A stretch of DNA of 64,000 bases from Methanobrevibacter gottschalkii DSM 11977 (GCF_003814835.1 NZ_RKRG01000002.1:62001-126000), one strand, 5' to 3'; counted from the stretch's first letter, positions 17,116-27,051 are shown. Made by a program: numbers and translations. Notes: generated by a model not told the origin, from the sequence alone.

Positions 17116-18138
17116 TCAAGGATAAATACCTAAATGTTGTAACCCTAATTGTTCTTTAAGGCCAAGAACAATATTCATATTTTGAATAGCTTGACCTGAT
17201 GCGCCTTTCACAAGGTTATCAATACAGGATAACATTACGATTCTACCAGTTTCATCAATCTCAAACCCTCCGATATGTACAAAGTTAGATCCTCTAACTG
17301 AACTTAAATGCGGAATTTCACCTTCATCCATAAGTTTAATAAAGTACTCGTCTCCGTATTCTTCTTCATATAATGATCTGATTTCATCAGGAGTAATGTC
17401 CAGATGTTCTTCTTTTAAGAAACTGTGACTTGTAGTTTGAATTCCTCTATTGACTGGTACTAAATGAGGGGTAAATGAAACTTTAACATCATCAAATCCA
17501 TGTAATTCTTGCTGAATCTCTGATGTGTGCCTATGTGCAGAAATTTTATATGGATTTACATTGTCTGCAATATTCGGATAATGTGTAGTTCCGGAAGGGG
17601 TTACACCAGCTCCACTAACTCCAGATTTTGAATCAATGACAATTTTTTCAACCAAATCATTTTTAACAAGAGGATATGATGATAAAATTGCACCGGTTGG
17701 GAAGCATCCTGGATTTGATACCAAATTAGCTTTTTCAATTTCATCTCTGTATAATTCAGGAAGTCCAAAAGCACCTTTATTTTTTTTATCAGTATGTTTC
17801 ATTCCGTACCATTTTTCATAAACTTCAGTATTGCGATATCTGTAATCTCCACTTAAATCAACTACTTTAGCGCCAGTTTCTAAAAGTTCTGGAACAATTT
17901 TCATTGATGCGCCATGGGGAGTTGCAGTAAAGATTACATCAGCATCTATATCAGATGGTTTCTTGTCTTTAAATACTAATCCTGTATCTCTGATATGGGG
18001 ATGGGTTTTATGAACCGGCTGTCCGTCCAATTTTCTTGATGTAATCTCAGTCACTTCAACTTCCGGATGCACACTAAGCATTCTTAAAAGCTCTCCTCCG
18101 GTATATCCGCTTGCTCCTACGATTGCTACATTTTTCAT
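17116..18138 (-). CDS. argC: N-acetyl-gamma-glutamyl-phosphate reductase
   Basis: The enzyme reduces acetylglutamyl phosphate with NADPH in arginine biosynthesis. The N-terminal NADP motif GASGYTGGEL is at residues 8-17 and the catalytic Cys145 lies in SNPGCFPTGA. The length of 340 residues is typical. It is part of a minus-strand amino-acid and cofactor block (hisA, ribL, argC) with small gaps, although no other arginine gene is nearby. Confidence 0.96.
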   Translation of the reverse strand: MKNVAIVGASGYTGGELLRMLSVHPEVEVTEITSRKLDGQPVHKTHPHIRDTGLVFKDKKPSDIDADVIFTATPHGASMKIVPELLETGAKVVDLSGDYRYRNTEVYEKWYGMKHTDKKNKGAFGLPELYRDEIEKANLVSNPGCFPTGAILSSYPLVKNDLVEKIVIDSKSGVSGAGVTPSGTTHYPNIADNVNPYKISAHRHTSEIQQELHGFDDVKVSFTPHLVPVNRGIQTTSHSFLKEEHLDITPDEIRSLYEEEYGDEYFIKLMDEGEIPHLSSVRGSNFVHIGGFEIDETGRIVMLSCIDNLVKGASGQAIQNMNIVLGLKEQLGLQHLGIYP

Positions 18139-18154
18139 TTTAATAATCTCCTAA

Positions 18155-18607
18155 TTAGTATAATTCTCCAGTTTTATCTTTAAAATCTGTGTGTTTGATT
18201 CTTTTAATAATTTTACAAGTGCTGTCAAGTTCTCCAAACATATAATCCTCAACACGCATAGCTTTAGCATTAATTCCTCTTTTGTCTAGGGATTCTTGTA
18301 ATTTATCAACATTGTGGTCTTGATCGGAACCTATTGCGATAATGTCAGGTTTAATTTCTTCAACGATTTTAAACATGTCTCCAGCATGTCCAAGATAGGC
18401 TTCATCAACAGGTTTAAGACTTTTAATCATCTCAAGTCTTTGTTCTTGGGGTATTATTGGTGTTCTTTTTCTTTTTTCAACAGTTGAATCTCTAGCTATT
18501 ACAACTGCAAGAACAGCATCTTCTCCACCTAATTCCTTAGCCTTTTTGAGGAATAATACATGTCCTGGATGGAGTATATCGAATGTTCCGGTCGCCATTA
18601 CTTTCAT
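18155..18607 (-). CDS. ribL: Archaeal FAD synthetase (cytidylyl/adenylyltransferase)
   Basis: RibL transfers AMP to FMN to make FAD in archaea. The nucleotidyltransferase signature TGTFDILHPGH is at the N-terminus, with the downstream motifs RDSTVEKRKRTP and GSDQDH. The start is the ATG at 18607: its ribosome binding site AGAGGTAA is formed by the last codons of hisA, so the TTG at 18610 is unlikely. The 150-residue length matches the family. Confidence 0.9.
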   Translation of the reverse strand: MKVMATGTFDILHPGHVLFLKKAKELGGEDAVLAVVIARDSTVEKRKRTPIIPQEQRLEMIKSLKPVDEAYLGHAGDMFKIVEEIKPDIIAIGSDQDHNVDKLQESLDKRGINAKAMRVEDYMFGELDSTCKIIKRIKHTDFKDKTGELY

Positions 18608-18611
18608 CAAA

Positions 18612-19349
18612 TTACCTCTTTTGATATTTTAAAGCTTCAGTTAAATCAATTTTATCTTTATAAAGTGCAGAACCAATTACTATGCCGTCCACACCGCTTT
18701 CATTTAATTTTTTAATATCATCTATTGTTGTAATTCCTCCTGAATAAACAATAGGAATATCAACAGATTCTTTAAGCTCAACTACAGGATCTGTGTAAAA
18801 TCCGCCTAAAAGTCCTTCAACATCAACATTTGTAAATAAGATACTTCCAGCTCCATATTCTTTAAATTCAGATGAAAGTTCAACCGGACTTTTATCAATT
18901 TTTTCCCGCCATCCTTTAATAACTACCTTATTGTCTTTACTGTCAAGTGAAATCATTATTCTATCTGATCCATACTCATCAGATAATTCAGTAATAGTTT
19001 CTGGGTGTTGAATGCCCATTGTTCCAATTATTAATCTTTCAATATCAAGGTTTAATAACTGACGAGCATAGTCCAAGCTTCTAATTCCACCACCAAGCTG
19101 AATTGGAATGCTGATTTCATTTAGGATTTTTTCAATAGTGTCCAAACTAGCAATACCATTAATTGTTCCATCTAAGTCAATAACATGAATATTACGGGCT
19201 CCTAAATCTTCCCAATGTTTTGCAACAAGTTCAGGATTTTCTAATTCTACCATTTCACTTCCAGGTTCGCCTTGAACAAGTTGTACACATTTTCCATTTT
19301 TAATGTCAACTGCAGGCATGATTAACATTTCATCTTTTTTAAATGACAT
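18612..19349 (-). CDS. hisA: ProFAR isomerase (histidine biosynthesis)
   Basis: HisA performs the Amadori rearrangement of ProFAR in histidine biosynthesis. It is a TIM barrel of 245 residues with catalytic Asp15 (PAVDIKNGK), the phosphate-binding repeats LGGGIRS and SGGITT, and the IGSALYK end. It is the first gene of the minus-strand block and is divergent from the AraC-type regulator across an 84-base gap. Confidence 0.95.
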   Translation of the reverse strand: MSFKKDEMLIMPAVDIKNGKCVQLVQGEPGSEMVELENPELVAKHWEDLGARNIHVIDLDGTINGIASLDTIEKILNEISIPIQLGGGIRSLDYARQLLNLDIERLIIGTMGIQHPETITELSDEYGSDRIMISLDSKDNKVVIKGWREKIDKSPVELSSEFKEYGAGSILFTNVDVEGLLGGFYTDPVVELKESVDIPIVYSGGITTIDDIKKLNESGVDGIVIGSALYKDKIDLTEALKYQKR

Positions 19350-19433
19350 TTGGATTTTTTCCTGTAAACTTTTATTATGATTTACCTTTTTGTTTTAAAA
19401 TGTTTTATATGTATTGATTATATACTGATAGGT

Positions 19434-20384
19434 ATGAATGAGAAACTCTATGAATTATTTGATGTTGTGTTAAAATCTGAATTTTCAATAAAAGAGTATG
19501 ATGATAAAACGATTATTGAGTTGGGTGAAAACTCAAAATATGGAAAAATGGAAACTTATTCGTTATTTCCGGGTATTATTCTTGCTTATATTGATGTGAA
19601 TATTGAAAACGTGGAAGATGTTTTCATTGAAGAAAAAATGGAGTCTAGATTGCTTGAAATTAATCATTGTGCTAGGGGCAGATATGCATATGCTGTCGGT
19701 GATGATAAAATAATTTACTTTGGACGTGGAGATTTATGTGTTAGCATTTATGATTTAACGAAATCATTATCGGAGTTTCCATTAGGTTATTATGAAGGAT
19801 TGGAGATTTTCATTGATGTGGATATGGCTGATGAATACATTAAAGATTATGTTCCTGATTTTGATTTGATTGAATTTTATGAAACATTGGAGAAAAATAA
19901 TGGGTTTGTATTGCTGAGAGCTAATGAAAAAATTGATCATGTAATTGGTGAGCTGTATGATGTTGATGAGAGAATTAAACAATCTTATTATAAGTTAAAA
20001 TGTTTGGAATTGTTATTATTTTTTTCAATTACTAATTTTACTAAAACAGAATCGTTTTCTCTTTCTAAAAAACAGGTTAAAATTATTGAAAGTGTGAAAA
20101 ACGATTTGACTGAGAATCTGGAAACTAAAATAACCATTGATCAGCTTGCAAATAAATATGGCATGAGTAAAACCACTTTAAAAAATTGTTTTAAGGAAAT
20201 TTATGGAAAACCTATATTTAAATGGAGAAAGGAGTATAGATTGGATTATGCTTGTCATCTGATTGAGGAAGGCCATTATTCTATTAGTGAAATTTCAAAA
20301 ATTGTTGGTTATTCTTCTCATTCTAAATTTAGTCAGGCTTTTAGGGAGTATGTTGGCTGTGCACCTTCAAAATATAAAAATTAA
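19434..20384 (+). CDS. AraC-family transcriptional regulator
   Basis: The 316-residue protein has an N-terminal sensing domain of about 210 residues and a C-terminal double helix-turn-helix of the AraC type (IDQLANKYGMSKTTLKNCFK and ISEISKIVGYSSHSKFSQAF). The AraC family is common in bacteria and rare in archaea. The start at 19434 is chosen because a TATA element centred near 19407 predicts a leaderless transcript beginning there; the upstream in-frame ATG at 19377 has no ribosome binding site. It lies just before the ABC/ECF transporter operon and, as with YbtA-type regulators, may control it. Confidence 0.88.
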   Translation: MNEKLYELFDVVLKSEFSIKEYDDKTIIELGENSKYGKMETYSLFPGIILAYIDVNIENVEDVFIEEKMESRLLEINHCARGRYAYAVGDDKIIYFGRGDLCVSIYDLTKSLSEFPLGYYEGLEIFIDVDMADEYIKDYVPDFDLIEFYETLEKNNGFVLLRANEKIDHVIGELYDVDERIKQSYYKLKCLELLLFFSITNFTKTESFSLSKKQVKIIESVKNDLTENLETKITIDQLANKYGMSKTTLKNCFKEIYGKPIFKWRKEYRLDYACHLIEEGHYSISEISKIVGYSSHSKFSQAFREYVGCAPSKYKN

Positions 20385-20567
20385 TTAATGTCTTTTTGGC
20401 ATATTTTTTGACTTTTTAGTTCAATCATATTTATATACTAATTTTAATTATATTTTATAATGTAAAATGGTTTATTTAAGTTATTTTTTAAAAAATACAT
20501 AATATTAGTCTTTTAATTTATTTTTAGGATATTTTTAGGCTATTGTCTTTTTAGACCATTTTAAATT

Positions 20568-20583
20568 TTTAGGTATTCCTAAA
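20568..20583. promoter_or_regulatory. DtxR-like palindrome upstream of ABC/ECF operon
   Basis: TTTAGGTATTCCTAAA is an inverted repeat with perfect 6-bp arms around TATT, 21 bases before the first ABC gene. TTAGG half-sites also occur at 20524 and 20534. The form TTAGG-N4-CCTAA matches operators of metal-responsive DtxR/MntR-family repressors. A near-identical site precedes the second transporter cluster at 26975. Confidence 0.5.
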
Positions 20584-20604
20584 TTAACTTTTTAGGAGGT
20601 TTTT

Positions 20605-22395
20605 ATGTCAAATAATCAAAATAAGAATAAATTCATACGATTGCTTAATTATTCGGGAAATTATAAATATTTAACTATTTTAGGTATGATTTTTTCAGGT
20701 TTAAGTGCAATTTCTCTTTTAGTCCCATTCATATACATATGGAATGTGGTAAATGCACTTTTAGTTGTAGCTCCAGACTTTGCTAAAGCACAGAATTTGG
20801 AAAGTTATGCGGTTGGTGCGTTTTTCTATGCATTTTTAGGGATTGCCTTAAACTTTTGCGGTTTAATGTGCACTCACTTATCTGCATTTAAAAATGAGAA
20901 AAACATGAAAGATGCTACTATCAATCATCTGTTAAATTTGCCTTTAGGTTATTTCTCAAACCACACTAGTGGCGGCTTAAGAAAAGTAATTGATTTTAGT
21001 ACTGCAAAAACTGAAGGATTTTTAGCTCATAATTTATTTGATCTGGTAGGAGCAATAGTCACACCAATTGTATTTTTAATATTGTTATTCAGTTTTGATT
21101 TGTTGCTTGGATTAATATGTATTATTCCAATTATACTATGTTTCTTATTCATGTATCCAATGTTTTCTAAAGATTCACAAAACATTATGGCCCAGTATCA
21201 AAGTTACTTGGAAAAAATGAATTCTGAAGCGGTTGAATATGTAAGGGGAATTCCAGTTACAAAAGCATTCCAACAAACTGTATATTCATTTAGAAACTTC
21301 ATTGATGCAATTAAAAATTACGGAAAATTCGCTGCAGATTATTCTCTATCAACACAACTTCCAATGACTGCATTTACAGTATCCATCAATGGATTTTTTG
21401 CTTTATTAATTCCTGCAGGCATATTAATTGCAGGAACTCTTGTTGATGTTAAATTTTTAGCTAATTTTATTTTCTATGTGATTTTCACACCGATATGTGC
21501 TGTGATGATGAATAAGATAATGACAATTTCACAAGATTGGATGCTTGCAAGTTATGCATTGGATGGTATTGAAGCTATTTTAAATGAAAAACCATTAGCA
21601 GAACCGGCAAACCCGCAGAAACCTAAAAATCATTCAATTAAATTTGAAGGAGTATTTTTCGACTATGAAGAATCAAACTCTGAAGAACATATATTAAATG
21701 ATATTAATCTTAAAATAAACGAAAATGATTCTGTTGCGTTAGTTGGGCCATCAGGTGGAGGAAAAACAACTATTGCATCATTAATTCCAAGATTTTGGGA
21801 TGTGGATGAAGGTTCAATTAAAATTGGTGAAGTTGATGTGAGAGATATATCAACAAAAGACTTAATGGAGAATATTTCTTTTGTATTTCAGAATACTAGG
21901 TTATTTAAAGATTCAATTTATAATAATGTAGCTATTGGCAAAAAAGGCGCTTCAAGAGAAGAAATTCTAAATGCATTAAGTCTTGCTCAATGTGATGATA
22001 TTATTGATGAGTTGCCGGATGGAATTGATACAGTAATTGGAACAGAGGGAACTTATCTTTCAGGAGGTCAACAACAAAGAATCGCTCTTGCAAGGGCAAT
22101 TTTAAAAGATGCTCCAATTATTATTTTAGATGAAGCAACTGCATTGGCGGATCCCGAAAATGAATACATGATTCAAAAAGCTATTTCGGAAATTACCAAA
22201 GATAAAACGGTTATAATGATTGCTCATAGGTTATCTACAGTTAAAAATGTGGATAAGATTTATGTGGTTGAAAACGGAAGAGTTGTGGAAGAAGGTAATC
22301 ACAGTACTTTAGTTGAAAATGAAGGTCTTTATTCTAAAATGTGGGATGAATTCAACAGATCTATTCAATGGAAAGTTAAAAGTGAGGTGATATAA
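20605..22395 (+). CDS. ABC transporter, fused membrane and ATPase domains (first half of pair)
   Basis: The 596-residue half-transporter has about six membrane spans (residues 15-310) and a C-terminal ATPase with Walker A GPSGGGKTT, signature YLSGGQQQR and Walker B IIILDEA. It resembles the YbtP/YbtQ and IrtAB group, exporter-fold proteins that in bacteria import ferric siderophores. That substrate is inference supported by the AraC neighbour and the metal-type operator. GGAGG lies directly upstream. It overlaps the next gene by one base (TAATG), indicating a heterodimer made in equal amounts. Confidence 0.85.
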   Translation: MSNNQNKNKFIRLLNYSGNYKYLTILGMIFSGLSAISLLVPFIYIWNVVNALLVVAPDFAKAQNLESYAVGAFFYAFLGIALNFCGLMCTHLSAFKNEKNMKDATINHLLNLPLGYFSNHTSGGLRKVIDFSTAKTEGFLAHNLFDLVGAIVTPIVFLILLFSFDLLLGLICIIPIILCFLFMYPMFSKDSQNIMAQYQSYLEKMNSEAVEYVRGIPVTKAFQQTVYSFRNFIDAIKNYGKFAADYSLSTQLPMTAFTVSINGFFALLIPAGILIAGTLVDVKFLANFIFYVIFTPICAVMMNKIMTISQDWMLASYALDGIEAILNEKPLAEPANPQKPKNHSIKFEGVFFDYEESNSEEHILNDINLKINENDSVALVGPSGGGKTTIASLIPRFWDVDEGSIKIGEVDVRDISTKDLMENISFVFQNTRLFKDSIYNNVAIGKKGASREEILNALSLAQCDDIIDELPDGIDTVIGTEGTYLSGGQQQRIALARAILKDAPIIILDEATALADPENEYMIQKAISEITKDKTVIMIAHRLSTVKNVDKIYVVENGRVVEEGNHSTLVENEGLYSKMWDEFNRSIQWKVKSEVI

Positions 22396-24140
22396 TGTTA
22401 TCTGAATTGTTTATTGAAAGATTTGGATTAACAAAAGAGGGTTCTGATAATTTAATTAAAGGAATTATTTACACTGCACTTCAAAATATTTCATTCATGT
22501 TTCCAGTTGGATTATATGCTGCACTGTTATATATCTGGATTAATCCTTTAATGGGTGGGGAAATAATCAGTCCTGATTTAGGAATATTTATTTTAGGCAT
22601 TTTGATTATACTTGGAATTATATTTGCATTTTCATGGAAACAGTATCATTTTGTATATAATACAACTTATGTTGAAAGTACAAACAGACGAATAAATTTA
22701 GGTGAAAATTTAAGAAAATTGCCTCTTTCATTTTTTGAAAGAAGGGATTTAGCTGATTTAACTGCAACAATTATGAACGATTGCACTGATTTGGAACATG
22801 TGTTCTCACATGCAATTCCTCAATTGCTTGGTTCAATATTATCATTAATTTTAGTGTCCATTGGTCTTCTGATCTTTGACTGGAGATTAGCCGTAGCACT
22901 TTTATGGGTAGTTCCAGTATCATTTATAATACTGTATATTTCAAAAAGAATGATTTACAGAGGTAGTAAAATTGTAACAAATGATTTGCTTGAATGCGGA
23001 GATTCAATGCAGGAATGTATAGATTCAATTCGTGATTTAAAATCATATAATTATGAAAATGAGTATTTATCTAAATTAAATGATATTACCAGCAAAATAG
23101 AAAAATCAAGAATTAAATCAGAATTAATGCTTTCAAGTGGAGTTATTACTGGAAAAGTAATTTTAAATCTTGGAATAGTTTCTGTCATATTATTAGGTTC
23201 AAATCTAATCATGAATGGTCAGGTAACAATTTATACTTTTTTAATATTCCTGATAGCTTCTGCAACTATTTATGCTCCAGTTGAAAATGGATTAATGTTT
23301 TTGTCTGAAATATTGATGATGGATATTAAAATTGAAAGAGCAAAGGAAATAGAAATGCTTGTTACAGAAGAGGGTCTTAAAGATTATTCTCTTGATGGTT
23401 ATGATTTGGAATTTAGAAATGTTAAATTTAACTATGATAATTTAAAAGATGTTTTATCTGATATTGATTTTATTGCAAAACAAGGTGAAGTGACTGCACT
23501 TGTCGGACCTTCAGGAGGAGGTAAATCAACGGTTTCAAAACTCGCAGCAAGATTTTGGGATCCGGTTTCTGGTGAAGTTTCAATTGGAGGGCAAAATCTG
23601 GCAGAATTGGATTCAGAAAAACTCCTTGAAAACTTTTCGATTGTATTTCAGGATGTAATTTTATTTAATAATACAATCATGGAGAATATTCGTGTTGGAA
23701 AAAAAGATGCAAGTGATGATGAAGTGATTAATGCAGCAAAACTTGCAGAATGTGAGGAATTCGTTCAAAAACTTCCGAATGGATATAATACTATTATCGG
23801 TGAAAATGGTGAGTTATTATCCGGAGGTCAGAGACAAAGAATTTCTATTGCAAGAGCTTTACTTAAAAATGCCAATATTGTCCTTTTAGATGAAGCAACT
23901 TCATTTTTGGATGTTGAAAATGAATCTAAAATTCAAAAGGCTATTTCAACATTAATTAAAAATAAAACGGTCATTATCATTGCACATAGGATGCGTACAA
24001 TCGCAAATGCAGATAAAATCGTTGTCTTGGATGATGGTAGGATTGTTGAGCAAGGTTCACCAGATGAATTGCTTGCTCAAAATGGATTATTTAAACATAT
24101 GGTTGAATTACAAAAATTAAGCGGTAAATGGGAGATATAA
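22395..24140 (+). CDS. ABC transporter, fused membrane and ATPase domains (second half of pair)
   Basis: The 581-residue partner of the preceding half-transporter has the same layout: six membrane segments to about residue 320, then Walker A GPSGGGKST, signature LLSGGQRQR and Walker B IVLLDEA. The pair is diverged, as expected of a heterodimer rather than a recent duplication. Translational coupling to the first half (TAATG, with GAGGTGAT before it) supports joint assembly in the cytoplasmic membrane. Confidence 0.85.
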   Translation: MLSELFIERFGLTKEGSDNLIKGIIYTALQNISFMFPVGLYAALLYIWINPLMGGEIISPDLGIFILGILIILGIIFAFSWKQYHFVYNTTYVESTNRRINLGENLRKLPLSFFERRDLADLTATIMNDCTDLEHVFSHAIPQLLGSILSLILVSIGLLIFDWRLAVALLWVVPVSFIILYISKRMIYRGSKIVTNDLLECGDSMQECIDSIRDLKSYNYENEYLSKLNDITSKIEKSRIKSELMLSSGVITGKVILNLGIVSVILLGSNLIMNGQVTIYTFLIFLIASATIYAPVENGLMFLSEILMMDIKIERAKEIEMLVTEEGLKDYSLDGYDLEFRNVKFNYDNLKDVLSDIDFIAKQGEVTALVGPSGGGKSTVSKLAARFWDPVSGEVSIGGQNLAELDSEKLLENFSIVFQDVILFNNTIMENIRVGKKDASDDEVINAAKLAECEEFVQKLPNGYNTIIGENGELLSGGQRQRISIARALLKNANIVLLDEATSFLDVENESKIQKAISTLIKNKTVIIIAHRMRTIANADKIVVLDDGRIVEQGSPDELLAQNGLFKHMVELQKLSGKWEI

Positions 24141-24186
24141 TTTCCCAATATTTATTTTTATATTAAATTAATTAGGAGGAAAAGTT

Positions 24187-24768
24187 ATGAGTGAAATATT
24201 AAATGTGAAAGATTTGATTACTGTTGGTATTTTTTCAGTGATTATGGTGGTATTGATATTCCTGTTTGGAATGTTGGGATATATTCCAATATTGATGTTG
24301 GCTCTTCCGATTATTGCTGCATTAATATGTGGAGTTCCATATATGCTGTTTTTAACAAGAGTAACAAAATTTGGAATGGTGACATTGCTGGGTTTAGTTT
24401 TAGGAATTGTAATGTTTTTAAGTGGTCACACATGGGTGCCTATTGTAATATTTACGTTATTTGCATTTGTTGCAGATTGCATATTAAAAATGGGCGATTA
24501 TTCATCTGTTAAAAATTCAATTATTAGTTATAGTTGTTTTATAGTAGGTATTATGGGTAATATGCTACCATTTTTTGTTTTAAGGGATTATTTCATTGGA
24601 TCTATACGTAATTCAATGGGTAATGATTATGTGAATGTGATTGCACCATTTTTAAATTATGAAGTTTTTATAATTCTAGTTATTTTAACATTTATTTTTG
24701 GTTTAATAAGTGCATATCTTGGTAAAATAGTATTGAAAAAACACTTTGAAAGAGCGGGAATAGCTTAG
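24187..24768 (+). CDS. ECF transporter S component, MptD/Trep_Strep type
   Basis: A 193-residue, very hydrophobic protein with about five to six membrane helices, resembling the Trep_Strep/MptD substrate-binding subunits of energy-coupling-factor importers. It is followed directly by EcfT and EcfA genes, so a dedicated (group I) ECF importer is encoded. The substrate is unknown. The same gene set next to YbtPQ-like pairs and AraC regulators is familiar from gut Firmicutes. AGGAGG lies 8 bases before the ATG. Confidence 0.75.
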   Translation: MSEILNVKDLITVGIFSVIMVVLIFLFGMLGYIPILMLALPIIAALICGVPYMLFLTRVTKFGMVTLLGLVLGIVMFLSGHTWVPIVIFTLFAFVADCILKMGDYSSVKNSIISYSCFIVGIMGNMLPFFVLRDYFIGSIRNSMGNDYVNVIAPFLNYEVFIILVILTFIFGLISAYLGKIVLKKHFERAGIA

Positions 24769-24776
24769 GTGATTTT

Positions 24777-25499
24777 GTGGAATTAAAACTAAATAATAAT
24801 CCTGGTTTAAATGTGGATCCTAGAACAAAAATCATTCTTCTGATTATTATAAGTTTCATGGTTTTTAATGAGGCACCGTTATATGTTAGCGGTATTCTAG
24901 TTTTAATTCCATTTTTCTGTTTATTTTTTTCAGATTATAAAAAAGTAGCCTTAATTTATATTGCAGTATATTCAATGGCCATTTATGTTCAAATTTATTT
25001 GATTCCGACATCTACAGGTATCTTATCTATAATCTTGATAACTTTTAGTTATACCTCATCTAGGATGTTGCCTATTTTCATGATGGGGTATTATACAATA
25101 TCTTCAACAAAAGTTAGTGAATTTATAACTTCAATGGAGAATATTAATGTTCCAAAAGAGATTATTATTCCTCTTTCTGTAGTTTTCAGATATGTGCCAT
25201 CAGTTTATGATGAAATCAAATCAATAACTAATGCAATGAAAATGAGAGGTTTTGGTTTAACAGTTAAATCTTTAAAATCTCCTTTGAAAATGATTGAATT
25301 TTATATGATTCCTATTTTAATAAGTGCTGTTAAAACAAGTGATGAATTATCAGCAGCGTCTCTTACAAGAGGGCTTAGTAATCCTAGAAAAAGAACGCAT
25401 TTACTTGAAGTTAAATTTTCTAAAATAGATTATTTTTTAATTATGATTGCGGTTATCGGGTTTATAATTTTTGCATATTATTTTATAGGAGGTCATTAA
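24777..25499 (+). CDS. ECF transporter T component (EcfT)
   Basis: EcfT is the membrane scaffold that couples the ATPases to the S component. The 240-residue protein has several membrane spans and the two cytoplasmic coupling motifs: an A-M-K-M-R-G segment (AMKMRGFGLT) and a later LTRGLSNPRKR. The start codon is GTG with AGGTGAT 5 bases upstream, only 8 bases after the S gene. Confidence 0.85.
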   Translation: MELKLNNNPGLNVDPRTKIILLIIISFMVFNEAPLYVSGILVLIPFFCLFFSDYKKVALIYIAVYSMAIYVQIYLIPTSTGILSIILITFSYTSSRMLPIFMMGYYTISSTKVSEFITSMENINVPKEIIIPLSVVFRYVPSVYDEIKSITNAMKMRGFGLTVKSLKSPLKMIEFYMIPILISAVKTSDELSAASLTRGLSNPRKRTHLLEVKFSKIDYFLIMIAVIGFIIFAYYFIGGH

Positions 25500-26933
25500 T
25501 TGATAAATATTAATAATGTTTCATTTTCATATAATGATGATATTAATTTGGAAAATATTAATTTAAACATTAAAAAAGGTGAAGTTATTTTACTTTGTGG
25601 CGAATCTGGCTGCGGAAAAACAACACTGACTCGTTTTTTAAATGGACTTATTCCAAATTTTTTTGATGGAAATAGAAAGGGTTCAGTATATATGAATGGC
25701 AATCTGATTGATGAGATGAAGATATATGAAATATCGGAATATATAGGATCGGTTTTCCAAAATCCTAAAACACAATTTTTCAATGTGGATACAACTTCTG
25801 AACTGGTTTTTGGATGTGAAAATTTAGCTATTGATAAAGATGAAATTGAAAGAAGATTGGAAATGGTTGTCAATGATTTTGATTTGGAACATTTATTAAA
25901 TAAGAATATTTTCGAATTGTCCGGTGGTGAAAAACAAAAAATAGCATGTGCATCTGTTTCTGCGGTTTTTCCGGATATATTGGTTTTGGATGAACCATCT
26001 TCCAATTTGGATTCTCAATCAACTTGGTATCTGGGAGAAATAATTAAAAAATGGAAATCACAAGGAAAGACGGTTATTATCGCTGAACATAAATTATTCT
26101 TTTTAGAAAATGTTGTTGATAAAGTAATTTTCATAAAAAACGGTAGAATTACTAATATTTGGCCAATTTCAGAATTTAAAAATATTTCTCATAAAGATTG
26201 GGGTTTACGGCAATTGAATTTAGGGAATTTAACTGCAAAATGTGGTGAATATTATTCCAATGCTCAAGAATTTTTAGAATTTAAAAATTTTAAATTTAAA
26301 TATAAAAAAATCCCTGTGTTGGATATGGGTAATTTTAAAGTACCTAAAAATGAGATAATTGCTATTATTGGAAAGAATGGTGCTGGAAAATCTACCTTTG
26401 CGAATTGTTTGTGCGGTCTTAAAAGATCATTCAACGGTGAACTTATTTTTAATAATAATTCTCTAAAAAGAAAAGATAGATTGAAAAAGAGTTATATGGT
26501 TATGCAGGATGTTAATCATCAATTATTCACTGAAAGTGTTCTTGATGAAGTATTGTTGAGTATGGATGAAGAAGATATTGATTTTGCTGAATCTATTTTG
26601 ACTAATTTGAATTTAATTCATCTAAAGGATGCTCATCCAATGGTTTTATCTGGCGGTGAGAAACAAAGAGTTGCTATTGCTTCTGCTATTGCTTCTAAAA
26701 AGGAAATATTGATTTTCGATGAACCGACAAGTGGACTTGACTTAAATAATATGATGAAAGTAAGTGAAAATTTAAAATATCTTCAAAGCTTAGGGATGAC
26801 TTCTTTTATTATAACCCATGATTTTGAGCTAATAATGGAAGCATGTTCCCATATCATTCATCTGGAGGATGGAAAATTAATTGGAAATTATAAGATTAAC
26901 GGAGAAAAATTAAGTGAGTTTTTTTTAAATTAA
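25500..26933 (+). CDS. ECF transporter ATPase, two ABC domains fused (EcfA)
   Basis: The 477-residue protein holds two ATPase domains in one chain. The first has Walker A GESGCGKTT, signature LSGGEKQK and Walker B ILVLDEP; the second has GKNGAGKST, LSGGEKQR and ILIFDEP. Separate EcfA1 and EcfA2 are usual in bacteria, and the fusion replaces them. The TTG start follows the EcfT stop directly, with GGAGGT inside the EcfT end, so the two are tightly coupled. It closes the operon. Confidence 0.88.
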   Translation: MININNVSFSYNDDINLENINLNIKKGEVILLCGESGCGKTTLTRFLNGLIPNFFDGNRKGSVYMNGNLIDEMKIYEISEYIGSVFQNPKTQFFNVDTTSELVFGCENLAIDKDEIERRLEMVVNDFDLEHLLNKNIFELSGGEKQKIACASVSAVFPDILVLDEPSSNLDSQSTWYLGEIIKKWKSQGKTVIIAEHKLFFLENVVDKVIFIKNGRITNIWPISEFKNISHKDWGLRQLNLGNLTAKCGEYYSNAQEFLEFKNFKFKYKKIPVLDMGNFKVPKNEIIAIIGKNGAGKSTFANCLCGLKRSFNGELIFNNNSLKRKDRLKKSYMVMQDVNHQLFTESVLDEVLLSMDEEDIDFAESILTNLNLIHLKDAHPMVLSGGEKQRVAIASAIASKKEILIFDEPTSGLDLNNMMKVSENLKYLQSLGMTSFIITHDFELIMEACSHIIHLEDGKLIGNYKINGEKLSEFFLN

Positions 26934-26974
26934 ATTTTTCTATTTATTTTAAAAGGCATTATACAACCTAATAT

Positions 26975-26990
26975 TTTAGGTATACCTAAA
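26975..26990. promoter_or_regulatory. Perfect 16-bp DtxR-like palindrome
   Basis: TTTAGGTATACCTAAA is a perfect palindrome immediately upstream of a TTTAAATA TATA box (about 26991-26998), so a bound protein would block TFB/TBP access. It serves the LolD-type ATPase and FtsX operon starting at 27052. The shared arms with the site at 20568 argue for one regulator acting on both clusters. A DtxR/MntR/TroR-family protein is the likely reader, from known consensus shape only. Confidence 0.6.
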
Positions 26991-27051
26991 TTTAAATACT
27001 TTATTTGATATATAGTAATGTAGATAATTAATATATAGGAAGGCAATAATA

